A DNA stretch of 64,000 nucleotides from Methylocaldum marinum (GTDB taxonomy: Bacteria > Pseudomonadota > Gammaproteobacteria > Methylococcales > Methylococcaceae), in NCBI RefSeq assembly GCF_003584645.1, contig NZ_AP017928.1:1390981-1454980 (forward strand), read 5' to 3'. This document shows, in pieces, positions 1 to 8,493 of this stretch (its first letter is position 1; every line of letters starts with the position of its first letter). The notes beneath the pieces are model-generated. The model saw only the letters and a list, made by a program, of their open reading frames with translations, was not told the DNA's origin and made no database searches. Both the position numbers and the translations under genes were made by a program.

Positions 1-459
1 AAAAAAATCGTGGACGAACTGCTGCTGGCCCGCGTCGAGGAGCGCCACATCCATGTACTGGCCAAGCGCGGCACGCCTCTGGAAGACCTGCCGGAAGCCA
101 CTTTCCTGCAAAAGACCGATTTTCTCCCTGCCCTGGAACAGGGTATGGCGCTTGGCGGCGCCACCGGACTTCTGGCCGGACTGGTTGCGATTTCCTTACC
201 CACCGGTCTGGTCCTGGGAGGCGGAGCATTGTTCGCGATTACCCTGGCAGGCGCGGGAGTCGGAGGCTTGATGTCGAGCATGGTCGGCAGCAGCATCGGC
301 AACCGGCGGATCGAGCAATTTCAGGAAGCCATGGAAAAGGGCGAATTCCTGTTAATGATCGATGTGCCGCGCGATCGCGTCGAGGAAGTTGAGACCATCA
401 TCAAGAAACACCATCCCGAAGCCGAGTGCGAGGGAACCGATCCCCACACGTTCCCGTAG
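1..459 (+). CDS. DUF1269-like Gly-rich membrane protein (5' end cut by window)
   Basis: The open frame runs to the window edge, so the N-terminus is probably missing; the first candidate start inside is GTG at 10. The visible protein has a soluble N-terminal part, then a glycine/alanine-rich hydrophobic stretch at residues 45-95 of the GTG form with small-residue spacing like a glycine zipper. It ends in a charged tail resembling a ferredoxin-like fold (IDVPRDRVEEVETIIKKHHP). This layout is that of DUF1269-type proteins, whose function is not established. It is followed 60 bases later by the ferritin-like gene. An envelope or stress role is only inferred. Confidence 0.6.
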   Translation, partial: KKIVDELLLARVEERHIHVLAKRGTPLEDLPEATFLQKTDFLPALEQGMALGGATGLLAGLVAISLPTGLVLGGGALFAITLAGAGVGGLMSSMVGSSIGNRRIEQFQEAMEKGEFLLMIDVPRDRVEEVETIIKKHHPEAECEGTDPHTFP

Positions 460-519
460 CCTGATCTACGGGCGCCTATTACCGGGTGTTCCCCGCCCGA
501 ACCACTCTTGGAGATATCC

Positions 520-933
520 GTGACTTCGAACTTAAAGGATAGATTGAACGAAGCGCTCGATGACGAGTACAAAGCGCGCGCCACCTACCGAAAAGTCATC
601 GAAAACTTCGGTCCGATACGGCCGTTCGTGAACATCGTCGAAGCCGAGGATCGGCATGCGGCAGCACTGCTCTCGCTGTTCGAGCGCTATGACATTCCCT
701 TACCCGAAGACCTCTGGCCGGGCCGAGTCAGGGCGCCGGAAACGGTGGAGCAGGCTTGCCGGAGCGCGGTCGAGGCCGAGAAAGAGAATATGGCAATGTA
801 TGAACGCCTGCTTAAGGCCACCCCGGAACCCGACGTTCGCCGAGTGTTGGAAAATCTTCAATCCGCCTCCCGAGATCGCCATCTGCCCGCCTTCGAACGC
901 TGCCTTCAAAGGAGGCGTCCAATCGAATCATAG
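520..933 (+). CDS. Ferritin-like (rubrerythrin/DUF2202-type) protein
   Basis: I chose GTG at 520 because GGAGA lies at 510-514, six to seven bases upstream; an in-frame TTG at 508 would sit on top of that ribosome-binding site. The 137-residue product is all helical by composition. It carries the paired acidic/His signatures of four-helix ferritin-like proteins: DDEYKARATY near residue 18 and VEAEDRHAAAL near residue 45, then a second helical pair with EAEKENMAMYERLL. The family usually binds a di-iron centre or has lost it; I see one ExxDRH-like site clearly and the second less so. Probably cytoplasmic and stress-related, but substrate and role are unknown. Confidence 0.62.
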   Translation: MTSNLKDRLNEALDDEYKARATYRKVIENFGPIRPFVNIVEAEDRHAAALLSLFERYDIPLPEDLWPGRVRAPETVEQACRSAVEAEKENMAMYERLLKATPEPDVRRVLENLQSASRDRHLPAFERCLQRRRPIES

Positions 934-959
934 CGAGACTGCTGTTCAGGAGACCCGGA

Positions 960-1334
960 ATGGACGTGCAATTCATCGAAAAGGACGACACCAAGTGGGC
1001 GATGATCCCGTACGACGATTATTTGTCGCTCGTGGAACTGGCCGAGTTGGCCGTGGACATGGCCTCGGATCTGCCGGCCGAGGAACGCTCTGCTCCGGGG
1101 GGAGAACGACTGCCCGCCGAGTTGGCGGCACGGCTTTCGGCCGGAGAAAACGCGATTCGCGTCTGGCGCGAGTTCCGCGGCCTGACACAAGAGGCATTGG
1201 CCGATCGAGCGGAGATAACGGTAGCGTTTCTCGCTCTCCTGGAGCGTGGACGGCCGACCTGTCGGATCGACAAGCTCAGTCGTGTTGCCCGGGCATTAGG
1301 CGTGCACCTGGAACAAATCATCACCAAAGCCTGA
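960..1334 (+). CDS. Phd-like N-terminus plus XRE helix-turn-helix regulator
   Basis: The 124-residue protein has two parts. Residues 1-35 (VQFIEKDDTKWAMIPYDDYLSLVE) resemble the N-terminal strand-helix segment of Phd/YefM-type antitoxins. Residues 64-122 form an XRE/Cro helix-turn-helix (WREFRGLTQEALADRAEITVAFLALLERG... RALGVHLEQII). A sequence resembling GGAG (CAGGAGAC at about 947-954) precedes the ATG. Such two-part proteins often act as antitoxins or autorepressors, but no toxin-sized partner lies beside it: upstream is the ferritin-like gene and downstream a convergent signalling protein. I call it an orphan DNA-binding regulator with antitoxin-like architecture. Confidence 0.7.
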   Translation: MDVQFIEKDDTKWAMIPYDDYLSLVELAELAVDMASDLPAEERSAPGGERLPAELAARLSAGENAIRVWREFRGLTQEALADRAEITVAFLALLERGRPTCRIDKLSRVARALGVHLEQIITKA

Positions 1335-1421
1335 ACGGCGGCACTGCGGCAGTTTCGATCAGCTCGGCGAAAGCCGCCATCCGACTCGCTCCGGCCGCAA
1401 CCATCGGATGGCTCCTCGCGG

Positions 1422-3800
1422 TCAGGCTTTTTTCAACTCCCGGAAGAACCAGTCGCCCAGCGCCTTGACCGAGAGCGGCGGACTGAAGTAAAAGCCTTGC
1501 GCCTGATCACAGCCTTCTTCCCGCAAAAAGGCCAATTGCTGCTCGGTTTCGACGCCCTCGGCAATCACCTTCAGCCTAAGACTGTGGCCGAGGCTGATCA
1601 CGGCGCGGGTGATCGCGAGATCGTCCTGATCGTCGATGATGTCGCGCACGAAGGATTGATCGATTTTCAATTTGTCGATCGGGAATCGCTTCAGGTAACT
1701 GAGGCTCGAATAACCGGTCCCGAAATCGTCGATCGCCAGCTTTACGCCCATATCCTTGAGTTTGTGAAGGCGTTTCTGAATCGCCCCCTCACCTTGCATG
1801 ACGATCCCCTCGGTCAATTCGAGTTCCAGATATTGCGGTTCCATGCCCGATTCCTCAAGCACCCGCTCGACCAGGTCTTCGAACCGTTGAATGAACTGAG
1901 GCGAGGCGATGTTGACCGCCACCGGAACTTTCGCGAAACCGAGTGATTGCAGATAGACATTCTGGCGGCAAGCCTCGCGGATCACCCATTCCCCTATCGC
2001 AACGATAAGGCCGCTATCCTCCGCAATGGGAATGAACCGGCTCGGAGGTACTCGGCCCCATTCCGGATGCTGCCATCGGATCAGGGCTTCGAGGCCCACC
2101 AGCTTATGTGTCTTGATGTCGTACTGAGGCTGATACTCCAGGAAGAAAGCGCCGTTTTCGAGTGCTTCGCGCAGACCGCTTTCGATCGTGAGCCGCTCCA
2201 ATACGGCGGAATTCATGTCCGAGGTAAAGAACTGATAGGTATTCCGTCCCCTCTCCTTTGCGTGATACATCGCCGTATCGGCATGTTTGACCAGGGATTC
2301 GACGTCGCTGCCGTCATGCGGATATACGCTGATGCCGATGCTCGGGGTAATGCTCAACCGGTAATCCTCGATCACGTAAGGCTGGGCCACCACGCCCAGG
2401 ATTCTCTCGGCGGCCTGGGCAGCCGTCTCGCTCCCGGTTTCCGGGAGGAGCACGACGAATTCATCGCCGCCCAGCCGGGAGACAGTGTCGGTGTCACGCA
2501 GACAGCCGCGCAAGCGGCCGGCAATGCTCCGCAAAAGACCGTCGCCGACATGATGGCCCAAGGAATCGTTCACCGTCTTGAAGCGATCGAGATCGAGAAA
2601 CAGGAGCGCGGTCTCCTTTTTGTCCCGGGCGGAAAGTGCCAAAGCTTGCGCTGCCCGGTCCATGAACAAGGCGCGATTCGGAAGACCCGTCAGGGCATCG
2701 AAAAACGCCAGGCGCTGGATCCGGTCTTCCACCCGGCTGCGTTCGATGGCAATCGCCGCGGTATGAATCGCGGATTCGACCAGCCTCGCATGTTTGTCGG
2801 ACGGATACCGCGGTTCGCGATAGTAAACGGCGAAGGTGCCCATGACGTTTTGCCTGGCGTCGAAAATGGGTGTCGACCAACAGGACCGAAGCTCGAACCG
2901 CTCGGCGAGATCACGGTAAGGCGTCCACCGGGGATCCGTCCGAATATCGCTGGCAATCACCGTCTGCCGATGAAATGCCGCAGTACCGCAGCAGCCGACG
3001 GATGGCCCTATGGCGATTCCGTCGATTTGCCGGACGTATTCCTCGGGCATGCTCGGGGCCGCGGCGTGCCGCAAGTGGATTCCATCTGTGTCCAAAAGAA
3101 GCACCGAACAGAGAAGTTTGTCATCCTGCCGCTCGATCGCTCTGGCCAAAGCGGTCAGCGTATGCTCGAGGGGAGCTCCGTTGGCGATCAGTTCGAGCAT
3201 GTCTCTTTGGCTGCGCAGCAATGCCTCGGTGCGTCTCCGCTCATTCTGCTCGATAACGAGAGCGACCAGATTGCCCACAGCGATAGCGAAAAACCGTTCT
3301 TCCGCAGACCAGCAAAGCCCGTCGCCGGTGTGCTCGCAACAAAGGACGCCCTCGACCCGCCCGAACACGTGGATCGGAACATCGAGCATCGAGCTGATCG
3401 CGAAAGGACGCAAATAAACGTCTGAAAATTCCGCGGTGAAGGGATGATGGCGGGCATCGTTGGCGACGATGGCTTCTTCGGTCTCAAGTCCGTTGAAATA
3501 ATTCGGAAAATCCTTCTGCCACAACATCATCCCGGAGCTGTGGTTGTGCCGGGAACGCTCGTAGAGATCCAGACATGCGATTGCGGAGCGATCCTCGGTG
3601 AACCGCCATACGCCGACGCGCTCTACATCCAACTCGGTCGCAGTCGTCCGGGTCAGCAGGCGGATCGCTTCCAGGGCGTCTTCAGCGGAAAAGATTTCGC
3701 TGCGCGTCAGCGAGGCCAGTGCGCGTTGCTGCTCAAGCAAGGAGTTGCGGCTTCGCCGAAACCTTTGCTCGCTGTGTATCGCCTTATTGTTGTTATTCAT
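1422..3800 (-). CDS. GAF-GAF-GGDEF-EAL cyclic-di-GMP signalling protein
   Basis: The 792-residue protein has no membrane segment. Two GAF-type sensor domains lie at about 35-190 and 200-355, each preceded by helical linker. A GGDEF domain follows at about 365-530 with an intact GGDEF at 444-448 and an RxxD inhibitory site at 435-438, exactly five residues upstream. An EAL domain spans about 545-785 with EAL at 571-573 and DDFGTGYSSL near 715. Both catalytic signatures look intact, so it could make and degrade c-di-GMP; in such hybrids one activity usually dominates. The GAF ligands are unknown; Cys-Cys pairs occur in both GAF domains. It is transcribed alone, convergent with the HTH gene. Confidence 0.93.
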   Translation of the reverse strand: MNNNNKAIHSEQRFRRSRNSLLEQQRALASLTRSEIFSAEDALEAIRLLTRTTATELDVERVGVWRFTEDRSAIACLDLYERSRHNHSSGMMLWQKDFPNYFNGLETEEAIVANDARHHPFTAEFSDVYLRPFAISSMLDVPIHVFGRVEGVLCCEHTGDGLCWSAEERFFAIAVGNLVALVIEQNERRRTEALLRSQRDMLELIANGAPLEHTLTALARAIERQDDKLLCSVLLLDTDGIHLRHAAAPSMPEEYVRQIDGIAIGPSVGCCGTAAFHRQTVIASDIRTDPRWTPYRDLAERFELRSCWSTPIFDARQNVMGTFAVYYREPRYPSDKHARLVESAIHTAAIAIERSRVEDRIQRLAFFDALTGLPNRALFMDRAAQALALSARDKKETALLFLDLDRFKTVNDSLGHHVGDGLLRSIAGRLRGCLRDTDTVSRLGGDEFVVLLPETGSETAAQAAERILGVVAQPYVIEDYRLSITPSIGISVYPHDGSDVESLVKHADTAMYHAKERGRNTYQFFTSDMNSAVLERLTIESGLREALENGAFFLEYQPQYDIKTHKLVGLEALIRWQHPEWGRVPPSRFIPIAEDSGLIVAIGEWVIREACRQNVYLQSLGFAKVPVAVNIASPQFIQRFEDLVERVLEESGMEPQYLELELTEGIVMQGEGAIQKRLHKLKDMGVKLAIDDFGTGYSSLSYLKRFPIDKLKIDQSFVRDIIDDQDDLAITRAVISLGHSLRLKVIAEGVETEQQLAFLREEGCDQAQGFYFSPPLSVKALGDWFFRELKKA

Positions 3801-4303
3801 CCGCTACCTCGTTCAAACCGACCCGCGTCGATTGGGTCCAGGGCCGGATGATTTGAAGCCATGCCAGCCGGACCGCCCCCGATCTTGCCAAATTGCCCCG
3901 AATTTCTGCACTGAAAATTTGTCGATCGGCCCACACCCCAGCCACGATCGACTCGACTGATGCTCAAGGAAGCTCTGAACAAATTTATTCGGTTCACGGC
4001 CTTCCGCCGATTCGCCGTGAACCAATTCAATACCTTACCGCGCGTCCTGAAGCTGTCGAAGGACTTTATCAGAGCTTCGTTAAGTATGGGACATTTTTCA
4101 TCGGTTAAGGGGAATGGCATACGGCTATACCGATGAAGGTATCGCAAATGCAGGGAGTTGGGAGAGCCTTCTCCGGGAGCAACAGGGTCGTGGCGGAGTC
4201 CAAAAGCCCAAGGTCCGACGCAAGCGGCGATTGATGAAACACAAGGACCTACCCATCGCGAAATGCCACCATCATTCCCTTTGGCGCGCCTTATCGCGGA
4301 AAA
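3801..4303. other. Intergenic region upstream of kup and the GGDEF-EAL gene
   Basis: This 503-base stretch separates two divergent genes. It contains the palindromic miniature element listed separately at 3966-4081. The remaining 220 bases before kup are hairpin-capable, but I recognise no known riboswitch; in particular no clear c-di-AMP (ydaO) core is visible. A 76-codon frame at 4114 overlaps the kup start and does not look coding. Confidence 0.5.
3966..4081. repeat. Palindromic miniature element (MITE-like), copy A
   Basis: A 116-base segment begins AAGGAAGCTCTGA (3966-3978) and ends TCAGAGCTTCGTT (4069-4081), which is its inverted repeat with one mismatch. Inside is a second inverted repeat, GGTTCACGG against CCGTGAACC, and a CCTGAAGCTGTCGAAGGAC stretch. 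The same 13-base ends bound an 87-base segment at 61849-61935. No coding capacity is present, so it would have to be moved in trans. Confidence 0.65.
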
Positions 4304-6193
4304 ATGCAAGCGCATACGACATTACAAAGCCTGAGACCCGGTAGAACCGTTACCCTGGTGGGCACCTTGGGCGTCGTGTTCGGCGACATCGGCACCAGTC
4401 CGCTCTATACCATGCGGGTTGCCTTCAGTGGGCCTCATGCCATCGCACCCAGCGAAACCAATATTCTTGGCGTACTTTCGCTTATCCTCTGGTCGCTGAT
4501 CGTGATCGTCAGCATTAAATACGCCACAATCATGCTGCGGGCGGACAGCCGGGGAGAGGGCGGCATCATGGTTCTGCTCTCTCTTGCATCCCGGACCGCG
4601 ATCGACTCGCCGCGCCGGCGGCGAATAATCGTTTTTATCGGACTCATCGGCGCAGCCCTGTTTTACGGCGACGGCATTCTCACGCCGGCGGTTACGGTCA
4701 CCAGTGCCGTGGAAGGATTGACGGTCGTGGCACCGAAGCTCGGGGAATTCGTCGTACCAACGGCTCTGACGATCCTCACCCTTTTGTTTCTTCTCCAACG
4801 CAAGGGCACCAGTCGTGTCGGATGGCTGTTCGGCCCGATCATGCTCCTGTGGTTCTGCTGCATCGGTTTGCTCGGCTTTCTCGGCATTCTCGCCGCTCCC
4901 GAGGTTCTGGCGGCAGCCAATCCATGGTACGGCGCGCGTTTCCTGATCGAAGAGGAATGGTATTCCCTGGTGGTTTTGGGCGCGGTGGTCTTGGCCGTAA
5001 CCGGAGCCGAGACCCTGTACGCGGATATCGGGCATTTCGGTGTCGGACCGATACGCACGGCCTGGTTCGGTGTCGCTTTTCCGGCTCTGTCGCTGAATTA
5101 CTTCGGGCAAGGCGCTTTGCTGCTGCGTGATCCCGCGGCCGCACAAAACCCTTTTTATCTTCTGGCGCCGGAGTGGGGTGCGCTGCCGATGCTGGTTCTG
5201 GCTACGGTGACGACGGTTATCGCCTCCCAGGCGGTCATTTCCGGCGTTTTCTCGACGACGTTGCAGGCGGTCCAACTCGGATACCTGCCTCGTGTCAGTA
5301 TTTATCACACCTCGCTCTTTTATCCGGGGCAAATCTACATGCCCGCGGTCAATTGGATTTTGTTGGCCGCGATCTTTGCCCTGGTCGTACAGTTCGAAGC
5401 GTCCGATCGCCTGGCCGCCGCTTACGGTATCGCAGTGACCGGCACCATGGTCATCACGAGCCTGCTGGCATTTTTCGTGTTAAGAAAACTCTGGCAATGG
5501 GGGTGGATAGCTTCCCTAGCGCTCGTGGGCAGTTTTTTGATCATCGACTCCGCCTTTCTCACGGCCAATAGCTTGAAATTCACCCAAGGCGGATGGATCC
5601 CGCTTGCCGTAGGCGCTGTCCTGTTCATCGTCATGACCACATGGCAACGAGGCCGTAGCCTGCTTGCAAGCCGCTTGAACGAACGCGCGATATCGTTCGA
5701 AACGTTACTCATGCGTTTACGTGCGAATCCGCCGCGACGCATTTGCGGAACCGCCGTTTATCTCACATCGGGGCGCCGGGGTGTTCCACAATCCCTTTTG
5801 AACAACCTGGCGATCAACAAAATTCTCCACGAGCGGGTGATCGTGCTGACAGTGATCGTCAAGGACGTGCCCTGGGTACCTCGCTCCGAGCGGATAAAAA
5901 TCAGGTGCTTCGGCGACGAACTTTATCGCGTGAAGATTTATTTCGGCTTCAACCAAGAACCTAATGTGCCGGGCGCCCTGGCATTGTGCAAAGAGCAGGG
6001 CCTCGAGATCGAGCTGGCAGGCTGCTCGTTTTTCTTCAGCCGAGAAGCGTTGATTTCAACCCCCCGTCCCGGCATGGCCCTTTGGCGGGAGCGGCTGTTC
6101 ATTCGTCTGGCACGCAATACCGAGAGCGCGATGGATTTTTTCAGAATCCCCCCGGATCGTGTCATCGAACTCGGAACCGTGGTCGAAATCTAA
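4304..6193 (+). CDS. kup: Kup-type low-affinity potassium transporter
   Basis: The 629-residue protein shows the Kup/HAK signature GDIGTSPLYT at residues 27-36. About twelve hydrophobic segments follow up to residue 450 (for example at 55-75, 105-125, 145-160, 170-200, 215-235, 285-310, 340-360, 370-395 and 400-420), then a soluble C-terminal domain of about 180 residues. Length is typical of bacterial Kup (about 620-640). Kup imports K+ by proton symport across the inner membrane. The start ATG at 4304 has only a weak GGA nearby, but later starts would lose the signature. It stands alone between divergent and downstream genes. Confidence 0.95.
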   Translation: MQAHTTLQSLRPGRTVTLVGTLGVVFGDIGTSPLYTMRVAFSGPHAIAPSETNILGVLSLILWSLIVIVSIKYATIMLRADSRGEGGIMVLLSLASRTAIDSPRRRRIIVFIGLIGAALFYGDGILTPAVTVTSAVEGLTVVAPKLGEFVVPTALTILTLLFLLQRKGTSRVGWLFGPIMLLWFCCIGLLGFLGILAAPEVLAAANPWYGARFLIEEEWYSLVVLGAVVLAVTGAETLYADIGHFGVGPIRTAWFGVAFPALSLNYFGQGALLLRDPAAAQNPFYLLAPEWGALPMLVLATVTTVIASQAVISGVFSTTLQAVQLGYLPRVSIYHTSLFYPGQIYMPAVNWILLAAIFALVVQFEASDRLAAAYGIAVTGTMVITSLLAFFVLRKLWQWGWIASLALVGSFLIIDSAFLTANSLKFTQGGWIPLAVGAVLFIVMTTWQRGRSLLASRLNERAISFETLLMRLRANPPRRICGTAVYLTSGRRGVPQSLLNNLAINKILHERVIVLTVIVKDVPWVPRSERIKIRCFGDELYRVKIYFGFNQEPNVPGALALCKEQGLEIELAGCSFFFSREALISTPRPGMALWRERLFIRLARNTESAMDFFRIPPDRVIELGTVVEI

Positions 6194-6305
6194 GCGACTC
6201 GTGTTTCATACCCCAAAACATCCGCGATGACATTGTTTCCGTCTTTTCCATTCGATTCCTTAACGACAGGAAGGCGCGGCCCATCCGCCGGAGCATGGTG
6301 AGCAG

Positions 6306-7244
6306 ATGAACCGGATATATTTCGACATTTTTTTTCAACGCTGGCGCCTCATGATCGTATTGGGCGCGGTGCTGGCGCTCATGTCCTGTGCCAGCGTTCG
6401 GCTCGGCTATAACCATGCGGACACCTTGCTGATCTACCGCCTTGATCAGTATCTGGATCTCGAAAAACCACAGAAGAGCTTGGCCAAGGACCGAATCGCC
6501 GCGCTGCTGGCCTGGCATCGCGCCACGCAACTGCACGCCTATTCGGCTTTACTCGAGGACATTCGGACGAAAGTGAACGGGTCTATAACGCCATCCGAGG
6601 TTGCGAAGTTTCAGCAAAGGATTCGGAACAACCTGGAAACGCTGGGCGAACGGGCCGCGCCCGAAGTCGCGAGGCTTGCTCTTACCCTCAAGCCTGCCCA
6701 AGTCGCCTGGGTACGACGCAAGCTGAGCGACGACAATGCGAAGTTCCGCAAGAAATTCGGCTATTCGAATACCGGTTCGCACAACAATCTCGGGGACCGG
6801 GCCAAACAATTCACCAAGCGTGCCGAATTCTGGCTCGGAAAGCTCACCGATGAGCAAAACAGTCTTATCCGGCAAGCAATCGCCGTACGCAACAACGGCA
6901 ATTACACCTGGGCGGACGAACGCGAAGCACGGCAGCGCGATTTCCTGGTTCTGCTTTCGAACATCCGGGAACGAAAGCCGGATGAACGGGTCGCCGCGAC
7001 GTGGGTCAGAACTTATTTTGCGGAATTGGCCGAACAGCCAGACCCGCAGCGGCGGTCTTTTATCCGGGACTTGCGTCGATCGAACGCGGAATTGATCGCA
7101 AAACTGATCATCTCCGCGACGCCCCAACAGCGGGCTGCTCTGGACGAAAAGTTGCGGGGCTATGCCGCTGATCTCGCCGCTTTGGCCGAAGAAGGTCCGA
7201 AGTTGGGACAGAGAACCTTTTCCCTGCTCCCGAAAAATCCATAG
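6306..7244 (+). CDS. DUF6279-type lipoprotein
   Basis: A 312-residue exported protein. Residues 14-30 form a hydrophobic signal sequence ending in the lipobox LMSC (Cys around residue 29), so it is expected to be lipidated and anchored to the outer or inner membrane. The remainder is helix-rich with many Arg/Glu residues (YNHADTLLIYRLDQYLDLE near the start). It fits the DUF6279 family, which has no known function. It follows kup by 112 bases and may or may not share its transcript. No enzymatic motif is visible. Confidence 0.8.
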   Translation: MNRIYFDIFFQRWRLMIVLGAVLALMSCASVRLGYNHADTLLIYRLDQYLDLEKPQKSLAKDRIAALLAWHRATQLHAYSALLEDIRTKVNGSITPSEVAKFQQRIRNNLETLGERAAPEVARLALTLKPAQVAWVRRKLSDDNAKFRKKFGYSNTGSHNNLGDRAKQFTKRAEFWLGKLTDEQNSLIRQAIAVRNNGNYTWADEREARQRDFLVLLSNIRERKPDERVAATWVRTYFAELAEQPDPQRRSFIRDLRRSNAELIAKLIISATPQQRAALDEKLRGYAADLAALAEEGPKLGQRTFSLLPKNP

Positions 7245-7368
7245 AAATTCACGACGCGCCGGACTCCCCTGGTCCACGGGCGAAACCCGAAACGAGCGGT
7301 GAACCTGCGCGCCTTTTCAATGTCCCGAAGAAGAAGCGATTCCAGAAAATTTAGGGAGCGACGCGATC

Positions 7369-7740
7369 ATGGTTCGTATAAGCTTTGAATCTGTCATTCC
7401 TGAACATGCCGTTATCCTGGGTCCAGCTCCATATTTCCGAATCAGCGGCCATCTTCTCCGTCAAGGTCCGGAAAATGAAATCGTCGGTCACTATCAGAAC
7501 CATTTCTGGGAAATTCAGGACGACCTGTTTTCCCGATGCGACTTAAGAACCCCTGCCTCCATTCATTTCGAGGACGCTTTCGGAGCTGCCACGGACGCTT
7601 TCGGACCATTCGAACATTTATTCATATCCGACGGCGTCGTCTACGCGGATCACAAGCCCTTCGCCAGATTCATCGAAGATCGCCGATGTTGGCTGGCATG
7701 CAATACGGAAGCCTGCTGGCCGGTCCTCCTCATCCATTGA
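7369..7740 (+). CDS. Hypothetical protein, 123 aa
   Basis: The frame starts at ATG 7369 with AGGGAG at about 7351-7356, a slightly long spacing. Composition is balanced, with aromatic residues (HYQNHFWEIQDD) and three cysteines, two in the tail (CWLACNTEACWPV). No signal peptide, membrane segment or family motif is recognised. Codon use resembles its neighbours, so I believe it is coding. It lies downstream of the lipoprotein gene on the same strand. Confidence 0.55.
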   Translation: MVRISFESVIPEHAVILGPAPYFRISGHLLRQGPENEIVGHYQNHFWEIQDDLFSRCDLRTPASIHFEDAFGAATDAFGPFEHLFISDGVVYADHKPFARFIEDRRCWLACNTEACWPVLLIH

Positions 7741-8067
7741 GCGCGGAAACGGTTCCAAACAAGCGGCTTGGCCAAAGGGATATCATCGCGATATCCTTAA
7801 CCGAGCGTGTCCCTTGAGCGGCGAACCGGTCTCTGTCCGGGGATTGGACCTTCCCGGCCGCCGCCCAAGCTTTCTCTCCTCGTTCAGACTTCGCTCGGAA
7901 TCACGGATGTCGCTTTCTTTCCTTCCCTTTCTCGAAGCCGCCCGGAACGCAGTTGCGAGAGAAGCAACCGGAAGCAACGCGCTGCACGGCGCGATTTTGT
8001 CGCTCCATGTCGTCGCCTCTTTCGGCTCGATACGTGCGCTGTCCGTGGGCATAAAAGGAGAACTACC
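7741..8067. other. Leader/intergenic region before first RRM gene
   Basis: No convincing coding frame is present in these 327 bases. The 3' end carries AAAGGAG (8054-8060) ahead of the RRM start. The region could hold a long 5' untranslated leader, as is common for cold-responsive RNA-binding protein genes, but no specific structure is recognised. Confidence 0.35.
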
Positions 8068-8337
8068 ATGTTGAGAATTTATGCGGGCAATCTTCCAGCG
8101 GATATGACGGAGAACGAGTTTACGGAGCTTTTCGCAGCATACGGACGAGTACGCTCGATCGAACTGGCCCGCGATATTTTCTCGGGACGCTGTCGCGGCT
8201 TCGGCTTCGTCGAAATGGAGGGGCACGAAGCACGTGCGGCGATCGCCGGACTGAACGGCCGCAACATACGGGGTAATCACTTGCGGGTCAGTGAAGAACG
8301 GCCGCGGGGACGGCGTGGAGGGGGGCGCAGACGCTAG
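8068..8337 (+). CDS. RRM-domain RNA-binding protein, paralogue 1
   Basis: An 89-residue single-RRM protein. RNP2 is visible as LRIYAGNL (residues 2-9) and RNP1 as RGFGFVEM (about 47-54), followed by a short Arg/Gly-rich tail (RPRGRRGGGRRR). The start ATG at 8068 has AAAGGAG seven bases upstream. Bacterial RRM proteins of this kind bind single-stranded RNA and are often cold- or stress-induced; targets here are unknown. It is nearly the same as the protein at 10770 and related to that at 11213, so this is a local paralogue family. Confidence 0.92.
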   Translation: MLRIYAGNLPADMTENEFTELFAAYGRVRSIELARDIFSGRCRGFGFVEMEGHEARAAIAGLNGRNIRGNHLRVSEERPRGRRGGGRRR

Positions 8338-8493
8338 CCGGAAAAACTCCGGCAACTGGAAAACTCCCAAGAATTCGCATACCCGAGCTACAATAAGCCT
8401 GTCCAAATCGCCGTAATTCGAACCGCGAACGCAGCAGCTTGAGTTCTCGGCGAAAAACACTAGAAGAACTGAGCCGGCTTGGGGGGCTCGTCG

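Noticed and set aside
1947..3425. 492-codon open frame antisense to the GGDEF-EAL gene
   Set aside because: It mirrors the codon structure of the opposite gene, and its translation has no recognisable domain.
4083..4303. Possible riboswitch ahead of kup (c-di-AMP or Mg type)
   Set aside because: I looked for a ydaO or M-box core and found no convincing conserved blocks.
4114..4344. 76-codon open frame overlapping the kup start
   Set aside because: Overlaps kup by 41 bases and has no family resemblance; kept only as intergenic sequence.
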